Assembly (NCBI RefSeq): GCF_022869825.1
Contig: NZ_CP094971.1
Span: 1 to 7,500 of the forward strand
DNA length: 7,500 nucleotides
Source of the DNA: Clostridium sp. BJN0001
GTDB lineage: Bacteria > Bacillota > Clostridia > Clostridiales > Clostridiaceae
Direction: 5' to 3'
The notes under the pieces were generated by a model. The model was given only the letters and a program-made list of their open reading frames with translations. It made no database searches and was not told where the DNA came from. How positions within the stretch are numbered: position 1 is the first letter of the stretch; every line of letters begins with the position of its first letter. The position numbers were made by a program, and so were the translations under genes. Positions 1-7,500 of the stretch are shown here, piece after piece.

Positions 1-1287
1 ATGACTGAAGTAAGTTTTAATACATGGATTAAAAGCTGTGAACCTATTTCGCTTACGGACGATACCATTACAATAGGTGTTCCAAACTCTTTTACTCATG
101 ATATTTTAGAAAAAAGATATAAAACATTAGTTTTAAATTCTATAAGTTCAGTAGCTTCTAAAAAGTTCAAAATAAATTTTGCCATACTATCAGATATTAA
201 TAATAATAATCCTATTAATAAGGAAATTACTAATAAACATGTCACAGTAAACGATGAGATGTCCTCTACACTAAACCCAAAATATACTTTTGATTCTTTT
301 GTAGTCGGAAATAGCAATAGATTCGCTCATGCAGCATCTCTTGCAGTTGCAGAATCACCTGCAAAAGCATATAATCCACTATTTATTTACGGGGGTGTTG
401 GACTCGGAAAAACTCATCTTATGCATGCTATTGGTCATTTTATATTAAATGGAAATCCAACAGCAAAAGTTGTCTATGTATCATCAGAGAAATTTACAAA
501 TGAACTTATCAATTCAATAAAAGATGATAGAAATGAAGAATTTAGAAATAAGTATAGAAACATAGATGTACTTCTTATTGATGATGTCCAATTTATTGCT
601 GGAAAAGAACGTACACAAGAAGAATTTTTCCATACATTCAATGCTCTTCACGATGCAAATAAACAAATAATACTTTCTTCTGATAGACCACCAAAAGAAA
701 TTCCAACACTTGAAGACAGGTTACGTTCAAGGTTTGAATGGGGTCTTATTGCAGATATACAGGTTCCTGATTTTGAAACACGAATGGCTATTTTAAAAAA
801 GAAAGCCGATGTTGAAGGCCTTAATATTCCAAATGAAGTAATGGGATATATCGCAACAAAAATAAAATCAAATATAAGAGAACTTGAAGGCGCATTAATA
901 AGAACTGTGGCATATTCTTCTTTAACAAATAGAAAAATTAATGTTGATCTTGCAACAGAAGCATTAAAAGACATTATTTCAAAAAAACAAGGTAAGCATG
1001 TCACTATCAATTTAATTCAAGACATTGTAGCAAGCTATTATAACTTAAGAATTGATGATCTTACTTCTCAAAGACGTACTAGAAATATTGCATATCCTCG
1101 TCAAATTGCAATGTATTTAAGTAGAAAGCTTACTGAAATGTCACTACCTAAAATAGGAGAAGAATTTGGGGGACGTGACCATACTACTGTAATTCATGCT
1201 TATGAAAAAATATCCGAAAATTTAAAAACGGATAAGTCTCTTCAGAATATAGTAAAAGAGCTTACTAAAAAAATAACTCAAGATTAA
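1..1287 (+). CDS. dnaA: Chromosomal replication initiator protein DnaA (5' partial)
   Basis: DnaA is the AAA+ ATPase that binds DnaA boxes at oriC, oligomerises, melts the origin and helps load the helicase. The 428 visible residues cover most of domain I (about 1-65, including SFNTWIKS), a short linker rich in Asn, Ile and Lys (about 66-90), the AAA+ domain and the DNA-binding domain IV. Seen motifs are Walker A GGVGLGKT (131-138), Walker B LLIDD (191-195), sensor 1 around SSD (226-228), the box VII RLRSRF with a probable arginine finger at R244, and the domain IV signature GGRDHTTV (390-397). Clostridial DnaA is normally about 445-460 residues, and its relatives have about 20 residues before the SFNTW segment. 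The Met at position 1 is therefore probably internal, and the true start lies upstream of the window. The TAA stop is intact. The gene is followed by an origin-like spacer, as is usual in Firmicutes, where DnaA also represses its own operon. Confidence 0.97.
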   Translation: MTEVSFNTWIKSCEPISLTDDTITIGVPNSFTHDILEKRYKTLVLNSISSVASKKFKINFAILSDINNNNPINKEITNKHVTVNDEMSSTLNPKYTFDSFVVGNSNRFAHAASLAVAESPAKAYNPLFIYGGVGLGKTHLMHAIGHFILNGNPTAKVVYVSSEKFTNELINSIKDDRNEEFRNKYRNIDVLLIDDVQFIAGKERTQEEFFHTFNALHDANKQIILSSDRPPKEIPTLEDRLRSRFEWGLIADIQVPDFETRMAILKKKADVEGLNIPNEVMGYIATKIKSNIRELEGALIRTVAYSSLTNRKINVDLATEALKDIISKKQGKHVTINLIQDIVASYYNLRIDDLTSQRRTRNIAYPRQIAMYLSRKLTEMSLPKIGEEFGGRDHTTVIHAYEKISENLKTDKSLQNIVKELTKKITQD

Positions 1288-1345
1288 TTAACAGCTGTTT
1301 ATAATTTAATCTTAATAACCTGTTAATAACTTTTTAAAATTTATT

Positions 1346-1374
1346 TTTATTTCTTATTGTGGATAAGGTATACT
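1346..1374 (+). promoter_or_regulatory. Possible dnaN promoter between DnaA boxes
   Basis: TATACT at 1369-1374 matches the -10 consensus at 5 of 6 bases. Seventeen bases upstream, TTTATT (1346-1351) matches the -35 consensus at only 3 of 6. The element overlaps the first DnaA box and lies between the two divergent boxes, which would fit repression by DnaA. The match is weak in this A/T-rich DNA, and dnaN may be read mainly from the dnaA promoter outside the window. Confidence 0.25.
1358..1366 (-). promoter_or_regulatory. DnaA box, perfect consensus
   Basis: TGTGGATAA on the + strand is TTATCCACA on the - strand, the consensus DnaA box. It diverges from the box at 1388-1396, with 21 bp between them. 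Confidence 0.9.
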
Positions 1375-1387
1375 TTTAGTTACTTAC

Positions 1388-1396
1388 TTATCCACA
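1388..1396 (+). promoter_or_regulatory. DnaA box, perfect consensus
   Basis: TTATCCACA on the + strand is an exact consensus DnaA box. It forms the right arm of the inverted repeat with the box at 1358-1366 and has the same orientation as the box 54 bp downstream. Confidence 0.9.
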
Positions 1397-1415
1397 ATAT
1401 TTTTGCAATAAAAAT

Positions 1416-1458
1416 TGTTGATTTTACTTAGGTTGAAGTACTTATCCACAAATCAACA
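1416..1458. repeat. Nested inverted repeat enclosing a DnaA box
   Basis: TGTTGATTT (1416-1424) is the exact reverse complement of AAATCAACA (1450-1458). Directly inside it, TACTT (1425-1429) pairs with AAGTA (1436-1440) around the loop AGGTTG. If both stems form, they stack end to end, and the remaining unpaired segment (1441-1449) is essentially the third DnaA box. The repeats are seen directly. A single-strand or cruciform structure is an inference and could be chance in such A/T-rich DNA. Confidence 0.4.
1442..1450 (+). promoter_or_regulatory. DnaA box next to the DnaA-trio array
   Basis: TTATCCACA is an exact consensus box. It is the box nearest to the trio array, ending 12 bp before the first CTA triplet and oriented toward it. 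By analogy with the B. subtilis origin unwinding system, this box would nucleate the DnaA filament that extends onto the trios. Confidence 0.9.
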
Positions 1459-1462
1459 GCCC

Positions 1463-1480
1463 CTACTACTACTACTACTA
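1463..1480 (+). repeat. DnaA-trio array: six perfect CTA triplets
   Basis: Six consecutive CTA triplets follow a run of four Cs (1460-1463, the last C being the first base of the array). The opposite strand reads 3'-GAT-5' six times, the preferred DnaA-trio sequence that DnaA binds as single-stranded DNA in B. subtilis. The order box, GC-rich patch, trios, A/T-rich tract is the known arrangement. Two further in-phase CTA triplets occur at 1496-1501. The repeat is certain; its function is inferred from position and homology of layout. Confidence 0.88.
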
Positions 1481-1481
1481 G

Positions 1482-1510
1482 TTATTATTATCTATCTACT
1501 ATCATTATTC
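1482..1510. other. Probable DNA unwinding element
   Basis: This 29-base tract after the trios contains only A, T and C on the + strand, with TTA repeated three times and later CTA and TTA units. It is in the position where origin melting starts in B. subtilis. It is less purely A/T than many unwinding elements. The boundaries are approximate. Confidence 0.6.
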
Positions 1511-1517
1511 AGAGAGA

Positions 1518-1526
1518 TTATACACA
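1518..1526 (+). promoter_or_regulatory. DnaA box variant TTATACACA
   Basis: TTATACACA fits the relaxed consensus TTATNCACA. It lies on the far side of the unwinding tract and ends only two bases before the dnaN Shine-Dalgarno sequence AAGGAGG (1529-1535), so bound DnaA could act on both the origin and dnaN transcription. Confidence 0.65.
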
Positions 1527-1544
1527 ATAAGGAGGATTTATTTT

Positions 1545-2645
1545 ATGATTTTTACATGTAATAAACAAGAAATATTAGAAGGAATCTCAATAGTACAAAA
1601 AGCTATAACAGGAAAATCAACATTACCTATTCTTGAAGGAATAAATATTATAACTACAGAAAATGGATTAAAACTTACAGGATCAGATTTAGATATGAGT
1701 ATAGAAACTTTAGTAAATGCAAATATAATTGAATCTGGAAAAATAGTAATTGATGCAAAACTATTTGGCGATATAATAAGAAAAATGCCTAATTCAACTA
1801 TAAAAATGGAAACTAAAAGTGAAAATATAGTAACTATAACATGTGAAAAATCAGTATTTGATTTAGTATACAAAGATTCAAGTGAATTTCCTAAACTTCC
1901 TAATATAGTGGAAAATTTAAAAATATCAGTAAAACAAAATATGCTTAAAAACATGATAAAAGGTACATCTTTTGCTGTTGCTTCTGATGAAACAAGACCA
2001 ATACTTCAAGGAATTTTATTTGAAATAAAAGAAAATAGAATTAACTTAGTTGCTCTTGATGGATATAGACTTGCAGTAAAAAGTGAATATTTAGATAGCG
2101 ATAATGATATTGAAGTAGTTATACCTGGTAAAACTTTAAATGAAGTTGGAAAAATTCTTGAAGAATCTGATGAAAATCTTGAAATTACATTTACAAATAA
2201 CCATATACTTTTCAATATAAAAGAAACTAAAGTTATATCAAGACTTTTAGAAGGAAAATTTATAAATTATAGATCACTTCTTCCTCAGGAATATAAATTA
2301 TCAATAGTCACAAAAACACTTGAACTTCAAAATGCAATAGAAAGAGCATCTTTAGTTGCTAAAGAAGGAAATACAAATTTAATTAAAATAAATGTGGATA
2401 AAGATACTTTAATAATAAGTTCTAATTCTCAATTGGGAAAAGTAAGAGAAGAAATTACTATAAATTTGCAAGGAGAAGAAATAGAAATTGCATTTAATTC
2501 AAAATATCTTCTTGATATATTAAAAAATATTGAAACTAATAATGTTGTTTTAAAAATGACATCAGAAGTAAGTCCTTGTGTAATTGAAGAAGAAAATAAT
2601 GAAAATGATAAATATCTTGTACTTCCAGTTAGATTAGTTAGATAG
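1545..2645 (+). CDS. dnaN: DNA polymerase III subunit beta (sliding clamp)
   Basis: DnaN dimerises into a ring around DNA, tethers the replicative polymerase and recruits other clamp-binding proteins. The 366 residues match the usual family length of about 366-380 and can be divided into three similar domains of about 120 residues each. The start MIFTCNKQEILEGISIVQKA, the segment TGKSTLPILEGI (about 23-34) and the end LPVRLVR are typical of the family in Clostridium. The ATG at 1545 is supported by AAGGAGG at 1529-1535, nine bases upstream. The TAG stop overlaps the next Shine-Dalgarno sequence (2644-2650). A consensus DnaA box lies inside the gene at 2393-2401. The gene is intact. Confidence 0.98.
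   Translation: MIFTCNKQEILEGISIVQKAITGKSTLPILEGINIITTENGLKLTGSDLDMSIETLVNANIIESGKIVIDAKLFGDIIRKMPNSTIKMETKSENIVTITCEKSVFDLVYKDSSEFPKLPNIVENLKISVKQNMLKNMIKGTSFAVASDETRPILQGILFEIKENRINLVALDGYRLAVKSEYLDSDNDIEVVIPGKTLNEVGKILEESDENLEITFTNNHILFNIKETKVISRLLEGKFINYRSLLPQEYKLSIVTKTLELQNAIERASLVAKEGNTNLIKINVDKDTLIISSNSQLGKVREEITINLQGEEIEIAFNSKYLLDILKNIETNNVVLKMTSEVSPCVIEEENNENDKYLVLPVRLVR
2393..2401 (-). promoter_or_regulatory. Consensus DnaA box inside dnaN
   Basis: TGTGGATAA is an exact TTATCCACA box on the - strand, formed by the codons for Asn-Val-Asp-Lys. It lies about 0.9 kb from the origin boxes. It may bind DnaA, but one chance match in several kilobases of A/T-rich sequence is possible. Confidence 0.45.
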
Positions 2646-2684
2646 GAGGATATATACTTAGTGTATATTTATGCGAAAATATGA
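2644..2684 (+). promoter_or_regulatory. Unusual yaaA translation leader: distant RBS, hairpin and 7-codon mini-ORF
   Basis: The yaaA ATG (2681) has no Shine-Dalgarno at normal distance. The strong AGGAGGA at 2644-2650, overlapping the dnaN stop, ends 30 bases before it. Two features could bridge the gap. A hairpin ATATAC / GTATAT (2652-2657, 2663-2668) with a 5-base loop would cut the effective spacing to about 13 bases. Alternatively a GTG at 2661, ideally spaced 10 bases after the Shine-Dalgarno, opens a mini-ORF encoding MYIYAKI whose TGA (2682-2684) overlaps the yaaA ATG in an ATGA arrangement typical of translational coupling. The elements are seen directly; their use is inferred. Confidence 0.5.
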
Positions 2685-2899
2685 ATAAAGTCAAAATTGA
2701 TACAGAAACAATTAAATTAGATTCTTTTTTAAAATGGTGTGCTGCTGCATCATCTGGAGCAGAAGCAAAAATATATATAAAAAATGGAATGGTAAAAGTA
2801 AATAATGAAATATGTACAATGAGAGGAAAAAAACTTATAGCAGGAGACGTTGTTTCACTTGATAATGAGGAATACGAAGTAGTATGTCTTCTGAAATAA
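2681..2899 (+). CDS. yaaA: S4 domain-containing protein YaaA
   Basis: This is a 72-residue protein with a single S4-like RNA-binding fold, the same size as B. subtilis YaaA (also called RlbA), which is linked to assembly of the large ribosomal subunit. The S4 core is visible as KLDSFLKWC (about 12-20), an AKIYIKNGMVKVNNE segment (about 29-43) and RGKKLIAGDVV (about 48-58). In B. subtilis the gene sits at the same place between dnaN and recF. No ATG, GTG or TTG lies in frame between the upstream in-frame stop (2639-2641) and the ATG at 2681, so this start is the only good choice even though its ribosome binding site is distant. No signal peptide or membrane segment is present. The molecular role in Clostridium is inferred from the family. 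Confidence 0.92.
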   Translation: MNKVKIDTETIKLDSFLKWCAAASSGAEAKIYIKNGMVKVNNEICTMRGKKLIAGDVVSLDNEEYEVVCLLK

Positions 2900-2900
2900 A

Positions 2901-2930
2901 AATACATAAAAATTTTATTTATGATATAAT
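2901..2930 (+). promoter_or_regulatory. Candidate recF promoter with extended -10
   Basis: TGATATAAT (2922-2930) is a perfect extended -10 (TGnTATAAT). The best -35 is AATACA (2901-2906) at 18 bp, matching 3 of 6 bases, so the extended -10 would have to carry the promoter. Transcription would start near 2937, exactly at the recF Shine-Dalgarno, giving a 5' leader of only about 12 bases. It may support an internal recF-remB-gyrBA transcript. Confidence 0.45.
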
Positions 2931-2948
2931 TATAGTAGGTGCCTGCGT

Positions 2949-4034
2949 ATGTATATAAAAAATATTATGCTTTTAAATTATAGAAATTACCAAAAATTAC
3001 AATTAGAATTTAGTAGAAATGTTAATGTTTTTATAGGAGATAATGCTCAAGGAAAGACAAATATTTTAGAGGCAGTATATTTTTGCGCTTTTGCAAAATC
3101 ACATAGAACTTCTAGAGACAGAGAACTTATAAAATGGAATGAAGAAAAAGCATATATAAGTCTTCTTACTGGAAATAATAGATATGATAAAAAAATAGAT
3201 ATATCTATTTTAAAAAACGGAAAAAAAGCAATCCAAATTAATTCAATAAAAATTAAAAAAATTGGTGAGCTTTTTGGAACTTTTAACATAGTGATGTTTT
3301 CTCCTGAGGATCTTAAAATTATTAAAGAGTCTCCAGGACTCAGAAGAAGATTGATGGATATGGAGATTTCTCAAATAAATAAAAAATATTATCTTAATCT
3401 TGTTTCTTACAATAAAGTGCTAAATGAAAGAAATATTGTATTAAAAAATAAATCATCTAATAGAGACTTAATAAACATTTATGATGAACAATTAATTGAA
3501 TATGCTGATTATATTGTAAAAGAAAGGTTAAAATATATAGAGAAAGTTAATTTTTATGGGAAATATATACATAACGAGATTACATGTGGAAAAGAAAACA
3601 TTGAGTTTAAATATATAAGTAATGTTAACTATTTAAAAGATTACAAAAATAATCTAAAGAAAAAACTTAATGATAACATTATGAGTGATAGAGAAAGGGG
3701 TTCAACATCTGTAGGACCTCATAGAGATGATTTTGTAAGCATGGTTAATAATATAGATTTAAAATCATATGGTTCTCAAGGACAGCAAAGAACGGCTATT
3801 TTAACGATGAAATTTTCATCACTAAAAATTATAAATGAAATAAAAGGGGAGTATCCAGTTTTGCTTTTAGATGATGTTTTATCTGAACTTGATTGTAACA
3901 GGCAGAGATATATATTAAATTCAATTGAAGGCATTCAAACTGTTATAACATGTACAGGAATTGAGAATATAAAACAGCATTTAAATAGTAATGCAAAAGT
4001 TTTTAATATAAAAAATGGTTTGGTTGCAAATTAA
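2949..4034 (+). CDS. recF: DNA replication and repair protein RecF
   Basis: RecF is an SMC-like ATPase that, with RecO and RecR, helps load RecA at single-strand gaps and stalled forks. The 361 residues fit the family length of about 355-375. Visible motifs are Walker A GDNAQGKT (30-37), the ABC-type signature region SYGSQGQQRT (273-282), Walker B LLLDD (305-309) and the D-loop SELD (312-315). The MFSPEDLKIIKESPGLRR segment (about 115-132) is also characteristic. The ATG at 2949 follows AGGTG (2937-2941) with 7 bases of spacing. The gene is 49 bp after yaaA and 14 bp before remB, in the conserved origin-proximal order. It is intact and cytoplasmic. Confidence 0.97.
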   Translation: MYIKNIMLLNYRNYQKLQLEFSRNVNVFIGDNAQGKTNILEAVYFCAFAKSHRTSRDRELIKWNEEKAYISLLTGNNRYDKKIDISILKNGKKAIQINSIKIKKIGELFGTFNIVMFSPEDLKIIKESPGLRRRLMDMEISQINKKYYLNLVSYNKVLNERNIVLKNKSSNRDLINIYDEQLIEYADYIVKERLKYIEKVNFYGKYIHNEITCGKENIEFKYISNVNYLKDYKNNLKKKLNDNIMSDRERGSTSVGPHRDDFVSMVNNIDLKSYGSQGQQRTAILTMKFSSLKIINEIKGEYPVLLLDDVLSELDCNRQRYILNSIEGIQTVITCTGIENIKQHLNSNAKVFNIKNGLVAN

Positions 4035-4048
4035 AAGGAGGAGGTCTA

Positions 4049-4318
4049 ATGTTTTTACATCTTGGTGAAAATGTTGTAGTTTCCGTTAAAGACATAATAG
4101 GGATATTTGACCTTGAAAGTTCAATGTATAGTTCAGATACTATTCAGTTTTTAAGAATGGCGGAAGAAGATGGATTTGTTGAAAAGGTTAGTGAAGAAAA
4201 ACCTAAATCTTTTGTTGTTACTGAGATAAATAAAAAGAGTAGGATTTATTTTTCTCCAATTTCGTCAGTAACATTAATAAAGAGAAGCATGATAAATTAT
4301 AAAAATCTTAATGAATAA
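4049..4318 (+). CDS. remB: Extracellular matrix regulator RemB (YaaB, DUF370 family)
   Basis: This 89-residue protein begins MFLHLGENVVVSVKDIIGIF, the start typical of the RemA/RemB (DUF370) family, and ends with the family-like SPISSVTLIKRS segment (about 71-82). In B. subtilis, RemB (YaaB, about 81 residues) is encoded between recF and gyrB, and with the related RemA it promotes biofilm matrix gene expression; RemA binds DNA. The assignment to RemB rather than RemA rests mainly on this position. The central segment (about 30-60) diverges from B. subtilis. The ATG follows an unusually strong ribosome binding site, AAAGGAGGAGGT (4034-4045), which overlaps the recF stop, so translation is probably efficient and coupled. 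Its role in a Clostridium is not established by the sequence. Confidence 0.9.
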   Translation: MFLHLGENVVVSVKDIIGIFDLESSMYSSDTIQFLRMAEEDGFVEKVSEEKPKSFVVTEINKKSRIYFSPISSVTLIKRSMINYKNLNE

Positions 4319-4330
4319 TATAAAGTATAG

Positions 4331-6250
<1,920 letters not shown>

Positions 6251-6271
6251 TACTGAATATGAGGTGAGTAG

Positions 6272-7500
6272 ATGGAATTTAATGAAGGTAAAGTAATACC
6301 TGTAGAAATAAATCATGAAATGAAAAAGTGCTATATAGACTATGCAATGAGCGTTGTAGTTGGTCGTGCATTACCAGATGTAAGAGACGGATTAAAACCA
6401 GTACATAGAAGAATATTATATTCTATGCAAGGTCTTGGAATTACTCCTGATAAAGGTTACAGAAAATGTGCAAGAATAGTCGGAGAAGTTTTAGGAAAGT
6501 ATCATCCACATGGTGATAGTTCTGTTTATGATGCTTTAGTAAGGTTAGCACAAGACTTTTCAATGAGATATATGCTTGTTGATGGTCATGGAAACTTTGG
6601 CTCAATTGATGGTGATGGAGCTGCGGCAATGAGATATACAGAAGCTAAAATGAATAAGCTTGCTGTAGAAATGCTAAGAGATATAAATAAAAATACTGTT
6701 GATTTTATGCCTAATTTTGATGGTGAAGAGACAGAACCAGTTGTTCTTCCATCTAGATTCCCAAATATATTAGTTAATGGATCATCAGGAATTGCAGTAG
6801 GAATGGCTACTAATATTCCTCCACATAATTTAGGGGAAGTAATAGACGGCGCTATAATGCTAATTGATAATCCTGAGGCAACTGTATTAGATCTTATGAC
6901 AAAGATACAGGGACCAGATTTCCCTACTGGAGCAATTATAATGGGAAAAGCAGGAATAAGAGCTGCATATGAAACTGGAAGAGGAAAAATAGTAGTAAGA
7001 GCTAAAACTGATATTGAAGAAGAAAAGGGAAGAAACAGGATAATAGTAACTGAAATTCCGTATCAGGTAAACAAAGCAAAATTAATTGAAAATATAGCAG
7101 ATTTAGTTAAGGATAAAAAGATAACTGGAATATCAGATTTAAGAGATGAATCTGATAGAGACGGTATGAGAATTGTAATAGAATTAAAAAAAGATGCTAA
7201 TCCTAATGTAGTTCTTAATCTATTATATAAGCATACAAAGCTTCAGGACAGTTTTGGAGTGATTATGCTTGCACTTGTAAATAATCAGCCTAAAATTCTA
7301 AATTTAAAACAAGTATTAAGAAATTATATAGATTTCCAAAAAGAAGTTATAACAAGAAGAACTAAATTTGATTTAGATAAAGCTGAGGCAAGAGCACATA
7401 TACTAGAAGGATTAAAAATAGCACTTGATAATATAGATAGAGTTATAAGTATAATAAGAAGTTCTAAGACAACAGAAATTGCTAAAAATACTTTAATTGA
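6272..7500 (+). CDS. gyrA: DNA gyrase subunit A (3' partial)
   Basis: GyrA carries the catalytic tyrosine that cleaves DNA in the gyrase A2B2 complex. The reading frame is open from the ATG at 6272 to the window edge, 409 full codons plus two bases, about half of the usual 800-840 residues. Visible parts are the N-terminal [20 protein letters not shown] (24-43), the quinolone-determining region with [12 protein letters not shown] (76-87), the catalytic Y122 within AAMRYTE (118-124), the tower region, and the start of the coiled coil (from about 340). The numbering runs parallel to E. coli: S83, D87 and Y122 fall at the same positions, and S83 and D87 are the quinolone-sensitive type. The ribosome binding site is GAGGTGA (6261-6267). 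The C-terminal pinwheel domain with the GyrA box lies beyond the window. Coupled expression with gyrB is likely from the 21-bp spacing. Confidence 0.97.
   Translation, partial: MEFNEGKVIPVEINHEMKKCYIDYAMSVVVGRALPDVRDGLKPVHRRILYSMQGLGITPDKGYRKCARIVGEVLGKYHPHGDSSVYDALVRLAQDFSMRYMLVDGHGNFGSIDGDGAAAMRYTEAKMNKLAVEMLRDINKNTVDFMPNFDGEETEPVVLPSRFPNILVNGSSGIAVGMATNIPPHNLGEVIDGAIMLIDNPEATVLDLMTKIQGPDFPTGAIIMGKAGIRAAYETGRGKIVVRAKTDIEEEKGRNRIIVTEIPYQVNKAKLIENIADLVKDKKITGISDLRDESDRDGMRIVIELKKDANPNVVLNLLYKHTKLQDSFGVIMLALVNNQPKILNLKQVLRNYIDFQKEVITRRTKFDLDKAEARAHILEGLKIALDNIDRVISIIRSSKTTEIAKNTLI

Larger units (their letters stand above)
1355..1404 (+). repeat. 13-bp inverted repeat made of two DnaA boxes, followed by TTTTT
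   Basis: TATTGTGGATAAG (1355-1367) and its exact reverse complement (1387-1399) flank a 19-base loop, and five Ts follow at 1400-1404. The arms contain the two divergent DnaA boxes. In RNA made from the + strand this would be a 13-bp stem with a U-tract, so it could act as an intrinsic terminator for dnaA. The stem has only 4 G-C pairs and the loop is long, so termination would be weak. A role as a paired DnaA binding site is the simpler explanation. The symmetry is seen directly; both functions are inferred. Confidence 0.5.
1288..1544. other. Replication origin region oriC (dnaA-dnaN intergenic part)
   Basis: This 257-bp gap has no gene but a dense, ordered set of origin elements. From left to right there is an A/T-rich stretch with a TTAATAAC direct repeat (1312-1319, 1323-1330), two divergent consensus DnaA boxes, a third consensus box, a C-rich patch (1460-1463), six CTA triplets, a nearly G-free A/T/C tract to about 1510, a fourth box, and the dnaN ribosome binding site. 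In B. subtilis the same gap is where DnaA unwinds the chromosome, using DnaA boxes, a GC-rich cluster and DnaA-trios in this order. Firmicutes origins are often bipartite, with a second box cluster upstream of dnaA, which would lie outside the window. The function is inferred from order and motifs. I found no parS-like site and no Spo0A box in it. Confidence 0.93.

Noticed and set aside
648..1010. 120-codon open frame on the - strand inside dnaA, and similar antisense frames inside dnaN (1538-1954), recF and gyrB
   Set aside because: They lie fully opposite strongly conserved genes, have hydrophobic low-complexity translations typical of reversed A/T-rich code, and match no family I recognise.
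2671..2688. Second mini-ORF ATG CGA AAA TAT GAA TAA before yaaA
   Set aside because: Its start is 20 bases from the Shine-Dalgarno and it runs into yaaA out of frame; the GTG frame at 2661 fits far better.
2894..2923. A/T-only inverted repeats after yaaA (AAATAAAA / TTTTATTT and CATAAA / TTTATG) as a terminator
   Set aside because: The stems are almost all A-T and no T-run follows; they overlap the candidate recF promoter, and such repeats are common by chance here.
6502..6510. TCATCCACA in gyrA as a DnaA box
   Set aside because: One mismatch at a conserved position, and the bases are dictated by the invariant Tyr-His-Pro-His motif.
6272..7500. Fluoroquinolone resistance change in GyrA
   Set aside because: S83 and D87 (E. 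coli numbering) are the usual sensitive residues; no resistance substitution is visible in this part.

Overview
The window is a low-GC Firmicutes chromosome segment with the classical origin-proximal order dnaA - oriC - dnaN - yaaA - recF - remB (yaaB) - gyrB - gyrA, all on the + strand. The strong A/T bias, the AGGAGG-type ribosome binding sites and the protein sequences (for example the RecF start MYIKNI, and GyrA with [10 protein letters not shown]) point to Clostridium in the broad sense. I infer the genus from recalled family sequences, not from a search.

Layout. 1-1287: dnaA, lacking about 20 N-terminal codons that should lie before the window. 1288-1544: a non-coding 257-bp dnaA-dnaN gap with the signature of a replication origin. 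It holds three perfect TTATCCACA DnaA boxes, a fourth TTATACACA box, a short C-rich patch, six exact CTA triplets (a DnaA-trio array) and a nearly G-free A/T/C tract where unwinding would start. Two of the boxes form the arms of a 13-bp inverted repeat followed by five Ts. 1545-2645: dnaN (beta clamp), with one more consensus DnaA box inside it. 2681-2899: yaaA (S4-like RNA-binding protein), whose ATG has no nearby Shine-Dalgarno but is preceded by a strong one, a small hairpin and a 7-codon mini-ORF. 2949-4034: recF, with a perfect extended -10 just upstream. 4049-4318: remB. 4343-6250: gyrB, starting at TTG. 6272-7500: gyrA, cut by the window end after 409 codons.

How the genes work together. 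DnaA melts the origin in the dnaA-dnaN gap, DnaN is the processivity clamp of the replisome that loads there, RecF handles gaps at stalled forks with RecO and RecR, and GyrB plus GyrA relieve positive supercoils ahead of the fork. YaaA and RemB are small conserved passengers of this cluster, linked in Bacillus subtilis to ribosome assembly and to biofilm matrix gene activation. From dnaN onward the gaps are 14 to 49 bp with no convincing terminator, so partial co-transcription is likely.

This is a core housekeeping region. I see no mobile element, CRISPR array, tRNA, rRNA, pseudogene or sign of horizontal transfer, and no new multi-gene system. The points worth a second look are in the non-coding DNA: the very regular DnaA-trio array, the nested inverted repeats at the DnaA boxes, and the yaaA leader.
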